Source: an uncultured Bacteroidales bacterium
GTDB lineage: Bacteria; Bacteroidota; Bacteroidia; Bacteroidales; P3
NCBI GenBank assembly: GCA_947168665.1
Contig: CAMVMX010000020.1
Location: 1-45,475 of the forward strand
Length of the DNA: 45,475 nucleotides
Reading direction: 5' to 3'
The notes below the pieces were generated by a model. It was not told the DNA's origin. It made no database searches and saw nothing but the letters and a program-made list of their open reading frames with translations. A program made the position numbers and the translations under genes. This document shows, piece by piece, positions 24,617 to 35,000 of the stretch; positions within the stretch are counted from its first letter, which is position 1, and each line of letters begins with the position of its first letter.

Positions 24617-25597
24617 ATGTTAAGCCGTCATTTCCTCCGTTCCAAAGTCCTCCAGACCGTCTACGCCGTCCATGCCGACCCTGTGGACAATGTCGTGGCC
24701 GAAAAGAACTTCAGGCACATTATCTCACGCTTCAACGACTTGGGCACACTCCAGCTATCCGCCATGGTCCACTTTGTCGAAGTGGCCGCCACCGTGATTG
24801 ATGAAGCCCAGCACAAATATCTCCCTACCGAGGCCGAGCGCAACCCCAACCGCCGACTGCCCAACAACCTCTTCATCCAGAAGTTGGCCGCCAACTACGA
24901 CTACCGCCACCACTGCAAAGAAAGCAATGTCAACTGGGGTGGAGTCGAGTACGACGAAATGTTTCGCCAGGCCTATTCCGCCTTTGCCAAACTGCCCGAC
25001 TACAGCGAATACCTCAACTCCGAACAAACCTTCGAGAGCGACCAGCAGTTTGCTCTCAAGGTGTTCAAATATGTCATGAACTACGAGCTCCTGCGCGACA
25101 ACCTCTTCTCCCAGAGTCTGCTGTGGGAGGACGATTTCGACCAGATAGCCCAATACAATTTCATGATGCTCAAAGCCCTCGACGACACCCTCGACGAGTC
25201 CACCGTCATCCCCCTCATGAGCGACGAGCGCATCCAGAAAGATGTCGAAGCCTTAGGTTTTGCCCGCCAGCTGCTCCTCGTCACCCTGCGCCACAGCCAG
25301 GAGGTGGAGGACATGATTCGCAGCCACCTCAAAGGGTGGGAATTCGAGCGTGTGGCCGGTATGGATGTCCTGCTGCTCAACATGGCAGTGGCCGAACTCA
25401 CCGAGTTTCCCTCCATCCCCGAGCGCGTCACCGTCGACGAGTATATCGAGCTTTCCAAAGAGTTCAGCACCGAGCGCAGCAAACTTTTCATCAACGGAAT
25501 TCTCGACAAATTCATCATCGAACTGCGTTCCGCCGGCCGTATCAACAAATCCGGTCGCGGGCTGCTTGACCCCAGTATAGAGGAGGAAGAACAATGA
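24617..25597 (+). CDS. nusB: Transcription antitermination factor NusB (long form)
   Basis: NusB joins the rRNA antitermination complex. The C-terminal part, about residues 190-310, is the NusB fold: DVEALGFARQLLLVTLRHSQ, WEFERVAGMDVLLLNMAVAE, then VDEYIELSKEFSTERSKLFINGILDKF. The N-terminal 180 residues (LSRHFLRSKVLQTVYAVHAD at the start) form an extension typical of Bacteroidota. At 326 residues it is about twice the size of the E. coli protein. Its stop overlaps the start of the DUF1573 gene by three bases (AATGA), a sign of coupled translation. Confidence 0.93.
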   Translation: MLSRHFLRSKVLQTVYAVHADPVDNVVAEKNFRHIISRFNDLGTLQLSAMVHFVEVAATVIDEAQHKYLPTEAERNPNRRLPNNLFIQKLAANYDYRHHCKESNVNWGGVEYDEMFRQAYSAFAKLPDYSEYLNSEQTFESDQQFALKVFKYVMNYELLRDNLFSQSLLWEDDFDQIAQYNFMMLKALDDTLDESTVIPLMSDERIQKDVEALGFARQLLLVTLRHSQEVEDMIRSHLKGWEFERVAGMDVLLLNMAVAELTEFPSIPERVTVDEYIELSKEFSTERSKLFINGILDKFIIELRSAGRINKSGRGLLDPSIEEEEQ

Positions 25598-26052
25598 AAC
25601 ATCCCGTCATCCTTATCCTTGCTCTGGCAACCCTGCTGAGTCTCGCATCCTGTGGTGGCAATACGTCCACCCCTAACGAGATTGACGTCGACCTCATCAA
25701 CAACCCCAACAGCGCCCAGGGCTACGACCAGTCCGCGCGGGTGGCTGCCATCACTTTCGACGCCGACCTCCACGACTTTGGCCGCATCACCCAAGGCGAA
25801 AGCATCTCCTATAGCTTCCACTTCCGCAACACCGGCACCTCCGACCTCGTCATCAGCGGCTGCTCCGCCACCTGCGGCTGCACCGTGGCCGACTTTCCCC
25901 GAGGCCGCATTGCCCCCGGCAAAGACGGCTACATCACCGTATCCTTCAACTCGCAGGGCAAAATCGGGCAACAATATCAGGAAGTTACCGTCAGCTCCAA
26001 TGCTCAGCCAGGGCGCAACATCCTTAAAATCACTGCCCAAGTGTCCTACTAA
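25594..26052 (+). CDS. DUF1573 lipoprotein
   Basis: A 152-residue lipoprotein. The signal peptide ends at a lipobox (LLSLASC, Cys at residue 20). The mature part is one DUF1573 immunoglobulin-like domain, marked by HDFGRITQGESISYSFHFRN and the Cys motif SATCGCTVADFP. The function is unknown, but the gene is conserved next to nusB and yajC in Bacteroidota. It overlaps nusB and lies 58 bases before yajC. A role at the envelope, possibly linked to the secretion machinery, is inferred from context only. Confidence 0.93.
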   Translation: MKHPVILILALATLLSLASCGGNTSTPNEIDVDLINNPNSAQGYDQSARVAAITFDADLHDFGRITQGESISYSFHFRNTGTSDLVISGCSATCGCTVADFPRGRIAPGKDGYITVSFNSQGKIGQQYQEVTVSSNAQPGRNILKITAQVSY

Positions 26053-26110
26053 CCCTTCACCAACCCCATCAGCAAAAACAACAATCAATAACAAACAATA
26101 ACAAAAACCA

Positions 26111-26431
26111 ATGAACACACCCTCTATCCTTCTTCAAGCCTCAGGCGCCAACGGTGGCGGCAGCATGCTTATCTGGCTCATCCTCATCTTTGTCGTCATG
26201 TGGCTGCTCATGGTGCGCCCCCAACAGAAACAGGCCAAGAAAGAACGCGAGTTCCGTGAAAACCTCAAAAAGGGCGACCGCGTCAGCTTCAGTGGCGGCA
26301 TCTATGGCAAAGTCCACGAAGTGGCCGAACACACCATCGATGTCGAAATAGCCAACGGCGTAGTCGTCACCGTCGAGAAATCCATGGTCCAACCCATTCC
26401 CGAAGCCCAAACCGCTGGCTCCAAAAAATAA
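26111..26431 (+). CDS. yajC: Preprotein translocase accessory subunit YajC
   Basis: YajC associates with SecDF in the inner membrane. The 106-residue protein has one transmembrane helix (residues about 17-35, MLIWLILIFVVMWLLMVRP), the basic QQKQAKKEREFRENLKKGDR loop and the cytoplasmic beta domain VSFSGGIYGKVHEVAEHTID followed by VVVTVEKSMVQPI. Length and motifs are standard. It sits in the nusB - DUF1573 - yajC - ybbR - coaE string common in this phylum. Confidence 0.96.
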   Translation: MNTPSILLQASGANGGGSMLIWLILIFVVMWLLMVRPQQKQAKKEREFRENLKKGDRVSFSGGIYGKVHEVAEHTIDVEIANGVVVTVEKSMVQPIPEAQTAGSKK

Positions 26432-26515
26432 AACGCCCGTCAGCACCCAAACCGAAGGGCCCTGCGGCCGCACGCCCCAATCCCCTCGGCGCAGCCAATC
26501 CGATTAACCATCATC

Positions 26516-27436
26516 ATGTTCCGTCATCGGTCGTTCTGGATAATACTCATCATCACGGCCTTTGTGTGGCTCATGGCCACCATGTCCGAACACAGCGACT
26601 ACACCCTTCCCGTCAAACTCCGATGGGAAGGGTTTGACTCTGCCCGCTACGTAGTGTCCAATGCCGACACCGCCCTCACCGTCACCATCAATGCCGATGC
26701 CTTCCAAGCCATATCCTTCTTCCTTACGGCCGACCGCCAGCCCTTTGCCATCCGAGTGCAGGGCGACACCGTCCTGAAGGTCAACAGTCTGCTCCTCAAC
26801 AGTCTGATCAAGCAGTTCCAGCAATCGGGCATCAAGGATATCACCTCGCCCGTCGAGACCCTCCGCCTCACCTTGGCTGAGCGGCACCGCAAAGGCTACT
26901 GCCCGACACTCAAGCAAACCCAATTCCAGTTTGCCGACCAGTGCGGACTCTACGGCTCGCCCGTCATCGAGCCGGACACCGTGTGGCTCTTTGGCGACTC
27001 CGCCACCCTCGACAAAATCACCCAGCTCACCACCCAGCCCGCCACCATCTCCGGCATCACCGACAGCGGCTGGTACACCCTTGCCCTCGACCCCGTCTGG
27101 ACCCGCTACCGCGACATCCACTCCTCCACCGACAGCATACGCCTCTTCCTCCCCGTCATCCGCTACGTCGAGACCACCATCACCGTCCCTGTCACCACCC
27201 CCGGCGTCAACCCCTCCATCGGTCTGCGCACCATCCCCGAGCGGGTCAACGTCACCCTTTGGGTACCCTCCAACCTCCCCGACATCGCCCCCTCGCAAGT
27301 CCAGGCCGAAGTGTCCCTCCCCGCGGGCAATGCTGACGACAAACTCCCCGTGCGCATCACCCGTTTCCCCGACCTTACGCGTGTCAAGCAAGTCAACCCA
27401 CCCGAAGTGCAGTATGTCATCATCAAAAACAAATAG
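26516..27436 (+). CDS. YbbR-like (CdaR-type) membrane-anchored protein
   Basis: A 306-residue protein with one N-terminal membrane anchor (FWIILIITAFVWLMATM) and an extracytoplasmic beta-rich body with repeated YbbR-like domains, for example YTLPVKLRWEGFDSARYVVS and ITVPVTTPGVNPSIGLRTIP. In Firmicutes YbbR/CdaR proteins regulate the diadenylate cyclase CdaA. In Bacteroidota the gene typically stands between yajC and coaE, and its role is not established. Its end overlaps the start of coaE by 23 bases. Confidence 0.82.
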   Translation: MFRHRSFWIILIITAFVWLMATMSEHSDYTLPVKLRWEGFDSARYVVSNADTALTVTINADAFQAISFFLTADRQPFAIRVQGDTVLKVNSLLLNSLIKQFQQSGIKDITSPVETLRLTLAERHRKGYCPTLKQTQFQFADQCGLYGSPVIEPDTVWLFGDSATLDKITQLTTQPATISGITDSGWYTLALDPVWTRYRDIHSSTDSIRLFLPVIRYVETTITVPVTTPGVNPSIGLRTIPERVNVTLWVPSNLPDIAPSQVQAEVSLPAGNADDKLPVRITRFPDLTRVKQVNPPEVQYVIIKNK

Positions 27437-28040
27437 TCCCGCCGCCACAGTCCGGCCCCTCTATGTGGCTCTTACCGGCGGCATCGGCTGCGGCAAAACC
27501 ACAGTCCTGCAGCAATTTCGCGCACTGGAAATCCCCTGCTTCATAGCCGACCAAGTGGCCGGTGCCTACTACAGCGACCCCGCCTTCCTCGACCAGATAC
27601 GCACCCTCTTCGGACCCGCCGTCATCCAGCCCGACGGCACCGCCGACAAGGCCGCCATCGCCCGCATCGTCTTTGCCGACCCCCAGGCCCTCCAACGCCT
27701 CAACCAGCTTGTCCATCCCCGTGTCTGGGACGACTTCCTCCAGTTTGCCCAAAAGCACGCCGACGCGCCCTACCTCATTTTCGAGAGTGCCATAGTCTAC
27801 GAATACGCATTCGACCGTCTGGTCGACAAAGTCATCTGCGTCTACCTCGATCTCGCCGAGCGTATGCGCCGCCTCGTCGAGCGCGACCACACCACCCCCC
27901 AGCAGCTTCAGGCCCGCATGGCCAACCAGCTCACCGCCGAAGAGAAAATGCGCCGTGCCGACTACGTCATCCTCAACTACGAAGGCAACCCCCGCGCCCG
28001 CCAAGTCCAGCACGTCCACAACCTCCTCCTTAAAGAATAA
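27414..28040 (+). CDS. coaE: Dephospho-CoA kinase
   Basis: Catalyses the last step of coenzyme A synthesis, phosphorylation of dephospho-CoA. The start at 27414 (MSSSKTNSPAATVRPLYVALTGG) gives 208 residues and lies inside the end of the ybbR-like gene. The P-loop is GGIGCGKTT, followed by CFIADQVAGAYY, the VHPRVWDDF motif and a lid with AERMRRLVERDHTTPQQLQA. Length is typical. A long open frame extends upstream but reads through ybbR in the wrong frame and is not part of the protein. Confidence 0.95.
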   Translation: MSSSKTNSPAATVRPLYVALTGGIGCGKTTVLQQFRALEIPCFIADQVAGAYYSDPAFLDQIRTLFGPAVIQPDGTADKAAIARIVFADPQALQRLNQLVHPRVWDDFLQFAQKHADAPYLIFESAIVYEYAFDRLVDKVICVYLDLAERMRRLVERDHTTPQQLQARMANQLTAEEKMRRADYVILNYEGNPRARQVQHVHNLLLKE

Positions 28041-28115
28041 TGAATTTGTGGATAGTGATTCTTCTATTCACACATCCACATTCCACAAATCACAAAGAAT
28101 AACACAATCGATTAT

Positions 28116-28565
28116 ATGAAAACGCACCGTTCCGCAGCCCTCCGCCTCCTTGTCATGTCGGCCCTCCTCCTCACCGCCTGCCAGAAAGACAGCCGTGAGC
28201 AACTTCTTGCCGGCCATTGGCGCTTTGTCGAAGGCCACAACATAGTCCGCTACTCCGACGGCCACACCACCGACAGCCCCTTCCGTTCCCCCGGACTCTA
28301 CCGCGACATCCAGTTCAAATCCAACCATACCCTCCTGCTCGAAATTTTCAACCGCAATTCACCCACCGGCTACACCGAAGTCGAATACACCTGGAAACTG
28401 GACGGCAACACCGTCAGCATCACCCCGCCCAGCACCCTCCAGCCCATCCTCAGCCCCGCCGACTGGACCCTTAAACAGCTCGACAACCAGACCCTCGGCT
28501 TCTCCACCCGCACCGACACCGACAGCACCCAATCCTCCACCACCTACACCTACACCCGCCTCTGA
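28116..28565 (+). CDS. Small lipoprotein, lipocalin-like pattern
   Basis: A 149-residue lipoprotein with a signal peptide ending LLLTAC (Cys near residue 22). The mature part begins QLLAGHWRFVEGHNIVRYSDG and has alternating strands such as VEYTWKLDGNTVSITPP, resembling the lipocalin-like domain of many Bacteroidota lipoproteins. No specific function is recognised. It follows coaE after a 75-base gap containing an inverted repeat (ATTTGTGGA 28043-28051 and TCCACAAAT 28080-28088), so it may be weakly co-transcribed or have its own signals. Confidence 0.72.
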   Translation: MKTHRSAALRLLVMSALLLTACQKDSREQLLAGHWRFVEGHNIVRYSDGHTTDSPFRSPGLYRDIQFKSNHTLLLEIFNRNSPTGYTEVEYTWKLDGNTVSITPPSTLQPILSPADWTLKQLDNQTLGFSTRTDTDSTQSSTTYTYTRL

Positions 28566-28890
28566 CCCCCGTGTCGTGTTCCTGCCAGCGGCGGCCACCC
28601 TCCTGAAGGTGGCACGCCCTCTTTTTTGTTCCCGTGTGCTGCAGTCCCTGCCTGTTGCGCCGGGCTGCAGGTCCGCTCTGCCAACGTTCCGTCGCTGCGC
28701 TATCGCCGCCTCATCATCTTCTGCGGATAGTAGAAATTACATCGAACAATTGTCAATTGACTGGCAACGAATCGGACTTAGGTATAAGCCAAAAGGGGAT
28801 TGCGACGAGCGCGTTAATCCGTTAATACAGTAATCGGTGAGAGGCTGACGCGGCGCAATACTTCCAGGTTAATGACGCATATTCAAGGAA
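28566..28890. other. Intergenic gap with hairpin and possible repeat remnant
   Basis: No gene is convincing here. A hairpin GCCACC / GGTGGC (28594-28599, 28608-28613) followed after 8 bases by TTTTTT (28622-28627) could be a weak terminator of the plus-strand run. Further right, about 28730-28830 contains the palindrome GTCAATTGAC (28752-28761) and unusual sequence with short open frames in two frames. This may be a dispersed repeat or a dead element. Confidence 0.4.
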
Positions 28891-31740
28891 TCAGCGGGAG
28901 AGGCGGATTTCGACGCGGCGGTTCGCGCTGTGGAGACTGCCTCTCCGGCTTGCGGGCTGCGAGTCGCCCATGCCCCGGGCGGTGATGGACGAGGGGCGGC
29001 AGCCCAGCCCGATGAGACATTGGCGCAGTTCTTCTGCGCGGCGGCGGGTCAGTTCGGCCGCGTCGCCCGCGGCGGTGTTCCCGTCGGTGTGGCTTGTGAT
29101 TTCAACCGTATATTGGTGTTTCAGCAGGATGTTGGCCAGCCGTTTCAGTTCCGGTGCTGAGCGGCGGTCCACCTGCCAGTCCGCAGGGTTGAAAACCACG
29201 CTCGCCAGCACTGCGGCCATCCCGTCGTCAGTCATCTGGTCGTAAGTGGTCACCGTCAAGTCGATACTCAGTTTGGCGGCGGGCGAGCGGCCTGTAAGGT
29301 CGGCGCGGGCAGAGGCGGGGAAGTAGAGGCTGTCGTCGACATAATAGCCGTAGTCCTCGCCCTGCGGCACGATGAAGAAGTAGCGCCCTGTGGCGGGGTC
29401 GGTGCGGCACTGACCCAGCCACTGCCCAGTGGTGAGGCTTTCCCAGCGCAGGCGGGTGGCGACGGGACGGCCCGCGCGGTCGCGTACCGTGCCCGAAAGC
29501 ACTGTCACCGCACGGGGGCGCGCCCCTTCGGGCAGTGACTGGGAGTAGATGTCCTGCGAGCGGGTGCCGCGGGCAAAATAGGCCTGCCGCCCGTCGGCAG
29601 TAATGCGGTAGCCCCAGTCGTCGGCCGTTGTGTTGAACGCTCTGCCTACATTTTCAGGCTCAGACCATTGGATCCAGCCCGTGTCGCTCAGCCGGTGCGA
29701 CACAAAGAGGTCCATCTGCCCCATCGAGCCGTGTCCCTCCGAGCTGAAATAGAGTGTGCGCAAATCGGGGTGGAGCAGGGGAGAACGCTCGTCGAAAGGA
29801 GTGTTGATGGCGGGTCCCAGTTCAAAAGGGGGTCCCCACACTCCGTCCGAGTCCATCAGCGAAGCGTAAATGTTTATCGACGAGTCGGCATGGCGGCGGG
29901 TAGTGCCTCGTGCCGCCCAAAGCATCAGCCGCCCGTTTGGGGCCAGCGAAATGTCGGTGCTCCACGTCCCCTTGCCCACCTGCGGCGGCAAAGGGTGCAC
30001 ATCCCAGCCCCGGACGCTCCGATCGGCGGCATAAAGGACACCGCTGCGGAACAGGAACAGCGTATTGCCGTCGGTCGAGATAGACACCGGGGCCTCGTTG
30101 CCGTAAGTGTGGCTGAGGTCCATCTCGATGGTGGCGGGAGCCCATCTGCGCCCCTCGCGGCGGGCGGCAAACACATCCTCGCCCCCAATATTGTCCTGGC
30201 GGTTGCGTGCGGCGAAATAGAGGGTACCCCCATCGGCCGAGATGACGGGCGCATACTCGTCGCCTTTGGGGGTATTCACTTCCGGGCCGAGGGGTGCAGC
30301 TTCCGCGCCGCCCTTCCGCGCCCGTTCTCTGCCGGACCGCGGGGTGCTGGAGGACGAGGCCCCCTCCAGCGTAGCCACAAGGTGGCGGTAGTCATAATCA
30401 AGGCCGAAACAATCGGCATACGTGCCCGCCAAAGCCGCCGCCTCTTTCCAGCGGTGGTGGTCAATATGGTCCTTTAGCAGCTGCTGCAACATGACGAAAG
30501 CCTCGTGGGCGGGCGCGATGGCGCGGATGCAGCTGTCGGCCATATAGTAGTGGTAGTCGTTGTAAAGGCCGAGGGCCACAGAGTCGCGCCGCCGCACACT
30601 CTCATCCACCAGGCCGGGATAGCGGCTGTAGAATCGGTCATAATTGCGGACAGAGGGCTGCATATAAGCATCGTGCAGCCGACGGGCTACGGCGGCGGAC
30701 AGTGAGTCAAGTCCCTGAGAGGGCGGGGCAGGGGCACTCTGTTTCGGAAGCCGCAGGGCCGCCTGATGCAAAGCGTCTATATCGCTGCTGCGCAATGCCG
30801 CCTGGGCCAGCGTCTGCACAGCCCGGTTGGTCCAGTAGCCCCTGCGCCCCCCTGCGTCCAGATACTCCACCAACGTATGCCACTGCACAGAGTCCACCAC
30901 GCGTCTATATTCCAAACTGTCGGCCAGATAAAGACAACTGTCCGCATACGGACTCGCCTCATAACGGTCGGCATACGAACGGTAAAACTGCTCGGCATCC
31001 TCGCTCAGGGCGTGCCTGAACTCGATGGCATAGACGCTGTCCATCGCCCTTGGGGCCCATGCCGATTTGGGATAGTTGCGGCAATAGTCGGCATACGCCG
31101 GGGCGGAATGAATGCGGTCGGACAGGGCGAAAGCCAAGCTGTCGCGCAGTCCCACAGCCTCCGGCAGCAAGCGAGACTGTGGATGGCTGCGGATAAAATC
31201 CTCCACCAAATCCAACGACTCCATCCGCCGTGCCGGGGCCAGTTGCATAGAGTCGCGCCCCCAAACCATACTGTCGCGCAGGTCTGGCGGCGCGAGACTG
31301 TAGAAATCAAGGAAATGCTCGTATGCGTCCACCGTGCCGCGCTTGCGCGCCTCGGCTATGGCCTGGCGGCACAGGCGGCGCAAATCGCCGTCCAGCAAAG
31401 CTCCGCTGAAACTGTCGCGCATCCACCGTTCCAGTTGCCTCCCGTCCCCCTGGGCAAACAGGCGGCGGACCGCTGCTAAATGTGTGTAAGCCTTGTCGAA
31501 ACTGTGGCCGTCAAAAGTGGGAGAGCTGTACAGCACAAATGCCGCATAGTGGCACTCCAGGTTCAGCGAGTCGCGGCCCAGGCGGCGCATAATCCGTGCC
31601 TCAGCCCGCTCGAAGCGTCCCTTGGCCATGTCGCGTTTATAAGGGAACTCGGCCTCCTCCGCCTCCTGCGCCGCAGTCCGACCCGCGCACAGCAGCATGG
31701 CGGCAAAAATAATCAGCAAGTGGACGTGTCGAAATGTCAT
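28891..31740 (-). CDS. porE: PorE-like TPR / beta-propeller / OmpA-domain protein
   Basis: A 949-residue envelope protein. After a signal peptide (LLIIFAAMLLCAGRTAAQ) come an alpha-helical, TPR-like repeat region (to about residue 460), five propeller blades of PD40/WD40 type (about 490-730: PVISADGGTLYFAARN, SPLLHPDLRTLYFSSEG and others), a carboxypeptidase-regulatory-like domain (about 740-800) and an OmpA-type peptidoglycan-binding domain (about 830-949: TSHTDGNTAAGDAAELTRRR). This domain order is that of PorE, a T9SS component of Porphyromonas gingivalis that links the complex to peptidoglycan. No proper lipobox is seen, unlike many lipoprotein relatives. Related OmpA/propeller paralogues exist in this phylum, so orthology is probable rather than proven. 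It is divergent from a T9SS cargo gene. Confidence 0.8.
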   Translation of the reverse strand: MTFRHVHLLIIFAAMLLCAGRTAAQEAEEAEFPYKRDMAKGRFERAEARIMRRLGRDSLNLECHYAAFVLYSSPTFDGHSFDKAYTHLAAVRRLFAQGDGRQLERWMRDSFSGALLDGDLRRLCRQAIAEARKRGTVDAYEHFLDFYSLAPPDLRDSMVWGRDSMQLAPARRMESLDLVEDFIRSHPQSRLLPEAVGLRDSLAFALSDRIHSAPAYADYCRNYPKSAWAPRAMDSVYAIEFRHALSEDAEQFYRSYADRYEASPYADSCLYLADSLEYRRVVDSVQWHTLVEYLDAGGRRGYWTNRAVQTLAQAALRSSDIDALHQAALRLPKQSAPAPPSQGLDSLSAAVARRLHDAYMQPSVRNYDRFYSRYPGLVDESVRRRDSVALGLYNDYHYYMADSCIRAIAPAHEAFVMLQQLLKDHIDHHRWKEAAALAGTYADCFGLDYDYRHLVATLEGASSSSTPRSGRERARKGGAEAAPLGPEVNTPKGDEYAPVISADGGTLYFAARNRQDNIGGEDVFAARREGRRWAPATIEMDLSHTYGNEAPVSISTDGNTLFLFRSGVLYAADRSVRGWDVHPLPPQVGKGTWSTDISLAPNGRLMLWAARGTTRRHADSSINIYASLMDSDGVWGPPFELGPAINTPFDERSPLLHPDLRTLYFSSEGHGSMGQMDLFVSHRLSDTGWIQWSEPENVGRAFNTTADDWGYRITADGRQAYFARGTRSQDIYSQSLPEGARPRAVTVLSGTVRDRAGRPVATRLRWESLTTGQWLGQCRTDPATGRYFFIVPQGEDYGYYVDDSLYFPASARADLTGRSPAAKLSIDLTVTTYDQMTDDGMAAVLASVVFNPADWQVDRRSAPELKRLANILLKHQYTVEITSHTDGNTAAGDAAELTRRRAEELRQCLIGLGCRPSSITARGMGDSQPASRRGSLHSANRRVEIRLSR

Positions 31741-32009
31741 TTTTTGAGTGATTAGTGATTGGTGATTAGTGAAAATCAGACAGATTTAATAAAAAGGCAT
31801 AACATGACGAGATTGCAAAAATACGATTTTTTTTCCGAACCCCTGTCACTTTAGATGCGGAAAGTGGCTCTAATGCAAAAAAACACGCCAAACAAGGGAT
31901 AGATACATACAAAAGTTGTATCTTTGCAAGGGATAAGAGGGACAGAGAGTTGGATGTTATATACTTGACGGAGAATAAAATAATTATATTGAATAAAAAA
32001 TAACAATCT
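31741..32009. promoter_or_regulatory. Divergent control region of porE-like and cargo genes
   Basis: Plus strand: TATCTTTG at 31919-31926, 84 bases before the cargo start. Minus strand: TATTTTTG (complement of 31816-31823), 76 bases before the porE-like start. Both fit TAnnTTTG, and neither has a strong -33 element. A short tandem repeat (GTGATTAGTGATTGGTGATTAGTG, three units, 31749-31772) lies in the porE-like leader. Confidence 0.6.
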
Positions 32010-35000
32010 ATGGCAGACATGAAAAAGAGACATTTATTGATTTTGCTGGCTCTGCTTGTCGGAGGCGGAGTGTGGGCCCAGGGTGTGTGTCCTACGGGGT
32101 ATACATGGCTGGATACCATCGTGGTGAACGGCACGGCTACATCGACCTACCTACCGTTAGGTTCAGTGGCCAACTCGGGGCAGTACTACCACACCATGTG
32201 GACCGTCTATACCCGCGAGGAGATAGAGGAGTCGGGCATATTTCCCGGAAGCACTATCCGGCAGGTGGGTTGGCGGTTGCAGACAGCCAACCTCTATGGT
32301 CCTCCCGAGGTGAACATTTATATGAAAGAGGTGCCTGTGCGCGAGGTGAGCGCCACGTCGGACAGCATTCCGTTGGACAGCATGACGCTGGTGTATACCA
32401 CCAAAGGGACTACTGGGATGATTTTTTTCCCGGGTTGGACATACGTGGCGCTCGATACGGCGTTTACCTACAGCGGGCGCGGCCATTTGATGATAGCCGT
32501 GCAGCGCAACGGCGGTGCGGGTGGCATAGCGGACCGCAGGTTCTATGCCACAAGTGGCAAGTCGGTGTGCCGCTACAAAAGCCAGACGGGCGTGGGCTGG
32601 GTGAGCCAGATGCGGACTGGGAACAACGGGCGACCGGTGATGGCCTTGCGGGCCTGCGCCGGGCCCGATGTGTGCCCGCGACCGGCGGTGGAGTTCACTG
32701 CCACGGACAGCAGCATCACCGTCCACATGGGTGAGCACGACAGCCTGTATCATGTGGTGCTGGGACAGGTGGGTTTCCTGCCTGACACGGTGGGTCTGTT
32801 TTCGCCTCGCAGCTGGCTGTCGTGGGACGACACGGTGCGATATGACCTTTTGAACCCCGGGTCGAAATACGATATTTATGTCCGCCAGCGGTGTGGCGAC
32901 TACTATTCGCTATGGTCTGGTCCCCATACTATTCACACTTTCTGTGGTGTGCAATCGCTGCCTTACACGCTCACCCTCACACAGAGCAACGCGGCCGATG
33001 CGCTGGACTCGTGCTGGATGTTGCACGACGCGGTGCTGAACGGTGTGAATATCCTGCCCCGCGCTGCCACTCAGGCCGAGACGGACAGCGGCGTGGTGGT
33101 GAAGGCGGTGGCGGTGCTGCCCGAGTTCGATGTCCCACTGAACAGACTGCATTTCTCCTATGGCGGTCTGGTCGGGATGATGAGGGAGATTGGGGTGGTA
33201 ACCGATGCCGACGATCCATCGACTTTTATCCCCTACGACACACTGGATTTGGCGGATTGGGGGACTGAGACAGACTTTTCGCGCTATACGGGACCTGCCG
33301 GCCGCGCGGCGATACGGTGGGAGCAGGGCAGGGCCTTCAGCCGTGTGTCGGTGGACACTGTCGCGGGCTGCTATGCTCCTTATCAGCCCCAGGTGGACAG
33401 TGTGGTGGACACGACGGTGTATGTGTCGTGGCGCAGCCGCACGCCAAGGGCAACCCAATGGAGAGTGAGTTATTCGACACATCCCACGTTTTTTAATTAT
33501 TACACCACAGTGTTGACGGACACTACAACACTGCGGATAGACAGTTTGCTGCCCAACCGGTATTATTACCTGCGCCTGAGGTCGGTCTGTGAAGACTCGA
33601 TTATGAGCGGTTATCATACCAATACGCTGAAGTTCCTCACGGCGTGCCGCCCGATAGACCGACTGCCCTACCGTATGGATGCGACCATGAAACTCTACTC
33701 CTCCGGCGAGATGCCCTGCTGGACGGAGGTGACGGACACCGTTACGAACCAGAAGTATTTTATCTCGCCACGGTTCGACACCACGGCGGTGCGGATGGAC
33801 CAGCTGAAGATAATACTGGACTGCGGCTTTACCCACGCCTCGATGCTGCAAATGGGTGTGATGGAAGACCCTTCGGACTTGACTACCTTTGTGGCTTTCG
33901 ACTCGATGATGACGGTGGCTTGGCGCACCTCGTTCTACAACCGTATGCGGTACGGCTGCCACTTGGCGTTTAGAGTGGCCACGAATGCCGTGTTTCACAT
34001 AGACACCCTGACGGTGGAGCAGAGCGTTGTTCACCCCGTGGCGGAGCTGAGACGAGTGGGCTGCACACCCACGTCGATTACGATGGACTGGACCGAGCAG
34101 GGAAACGCTACCCAATGGCTGGTGCGCTGCCAACGTGCTGAGGATGGGCTGGACACCCAGTTTGTGGCTATGGCCAAGCCTGCCACGATAACAGGATTGC
34201 AGCCATATACGCCGACCGAGATGAAGACCTACACCGTGTCGGTGTGCGCACTGCACGACGGCGACACGAGCCTGCCGGTGCAGGGTGTGTTTGCCGCCGC
34301 ACCCGCCGAGCACTATACCGCACTGCGGATTGAGACGGACACGCTGTCGTCGGCTGCCACCACCTACCAGCCTTTCAACAGGACGCACCAGCACACATGG
34401 ACACAGTTGCTGTACCCCATGACGGAATACGCTACGGCGGGTTGGATAGACACGGTGTGGTTCCATTGCCGAAACAGGATCAATCTGAATTTGGACCAAG
34501 ACACTTCTGTGACACTATATATGGGCATCAGTGATTTCGACCACGCCGAAGGACCTTTTGACTGGGTGCCGGAGGAACGGCTGCACCGTGTGTGGCACGG
34601 ACGGACGGTGAAGGCGGAGTCGGACGACCAGTGGGTGCCGATAGTGCTGGACTCGGCTTTCTACTATGATGGCCAGGGTGCTCTGGCACTGGTGTTCAGT
34701 TGCAGTTTCCATCAACAGTATTACAGCTTCGACAGTTATCACTATAGCTATAAGCAGCAGGGTGTGGTGATGTATCGCGCTGGTGCCGACACCACCTTTG
34801 CCCAGTACCCCAGCACCATAGGCAGCCGCAATGGCACTTTGTTCGGTAATCTGCCCGTGGCACGCTTTTCGTTCTACACAAGCGATTGCCACAATGTGGA
34901 CAGTTTGCGGGTGGTCTCGACCAGTTTTGACAGTGTGACCCTGGCATGGCGCGCGCAGGGCGACGAGCAGCAGTGGCAGGTGGTTTACTGGGCCGAGGAC

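Noticed and set aside
26931..27413. Long N-terminal extension of coaE
   Set aside because: The extension is low-complexity Ser/Pro/Thr sequence from reading the ybbR-like gene in another frame. The CoaE domain starts just after 27414.
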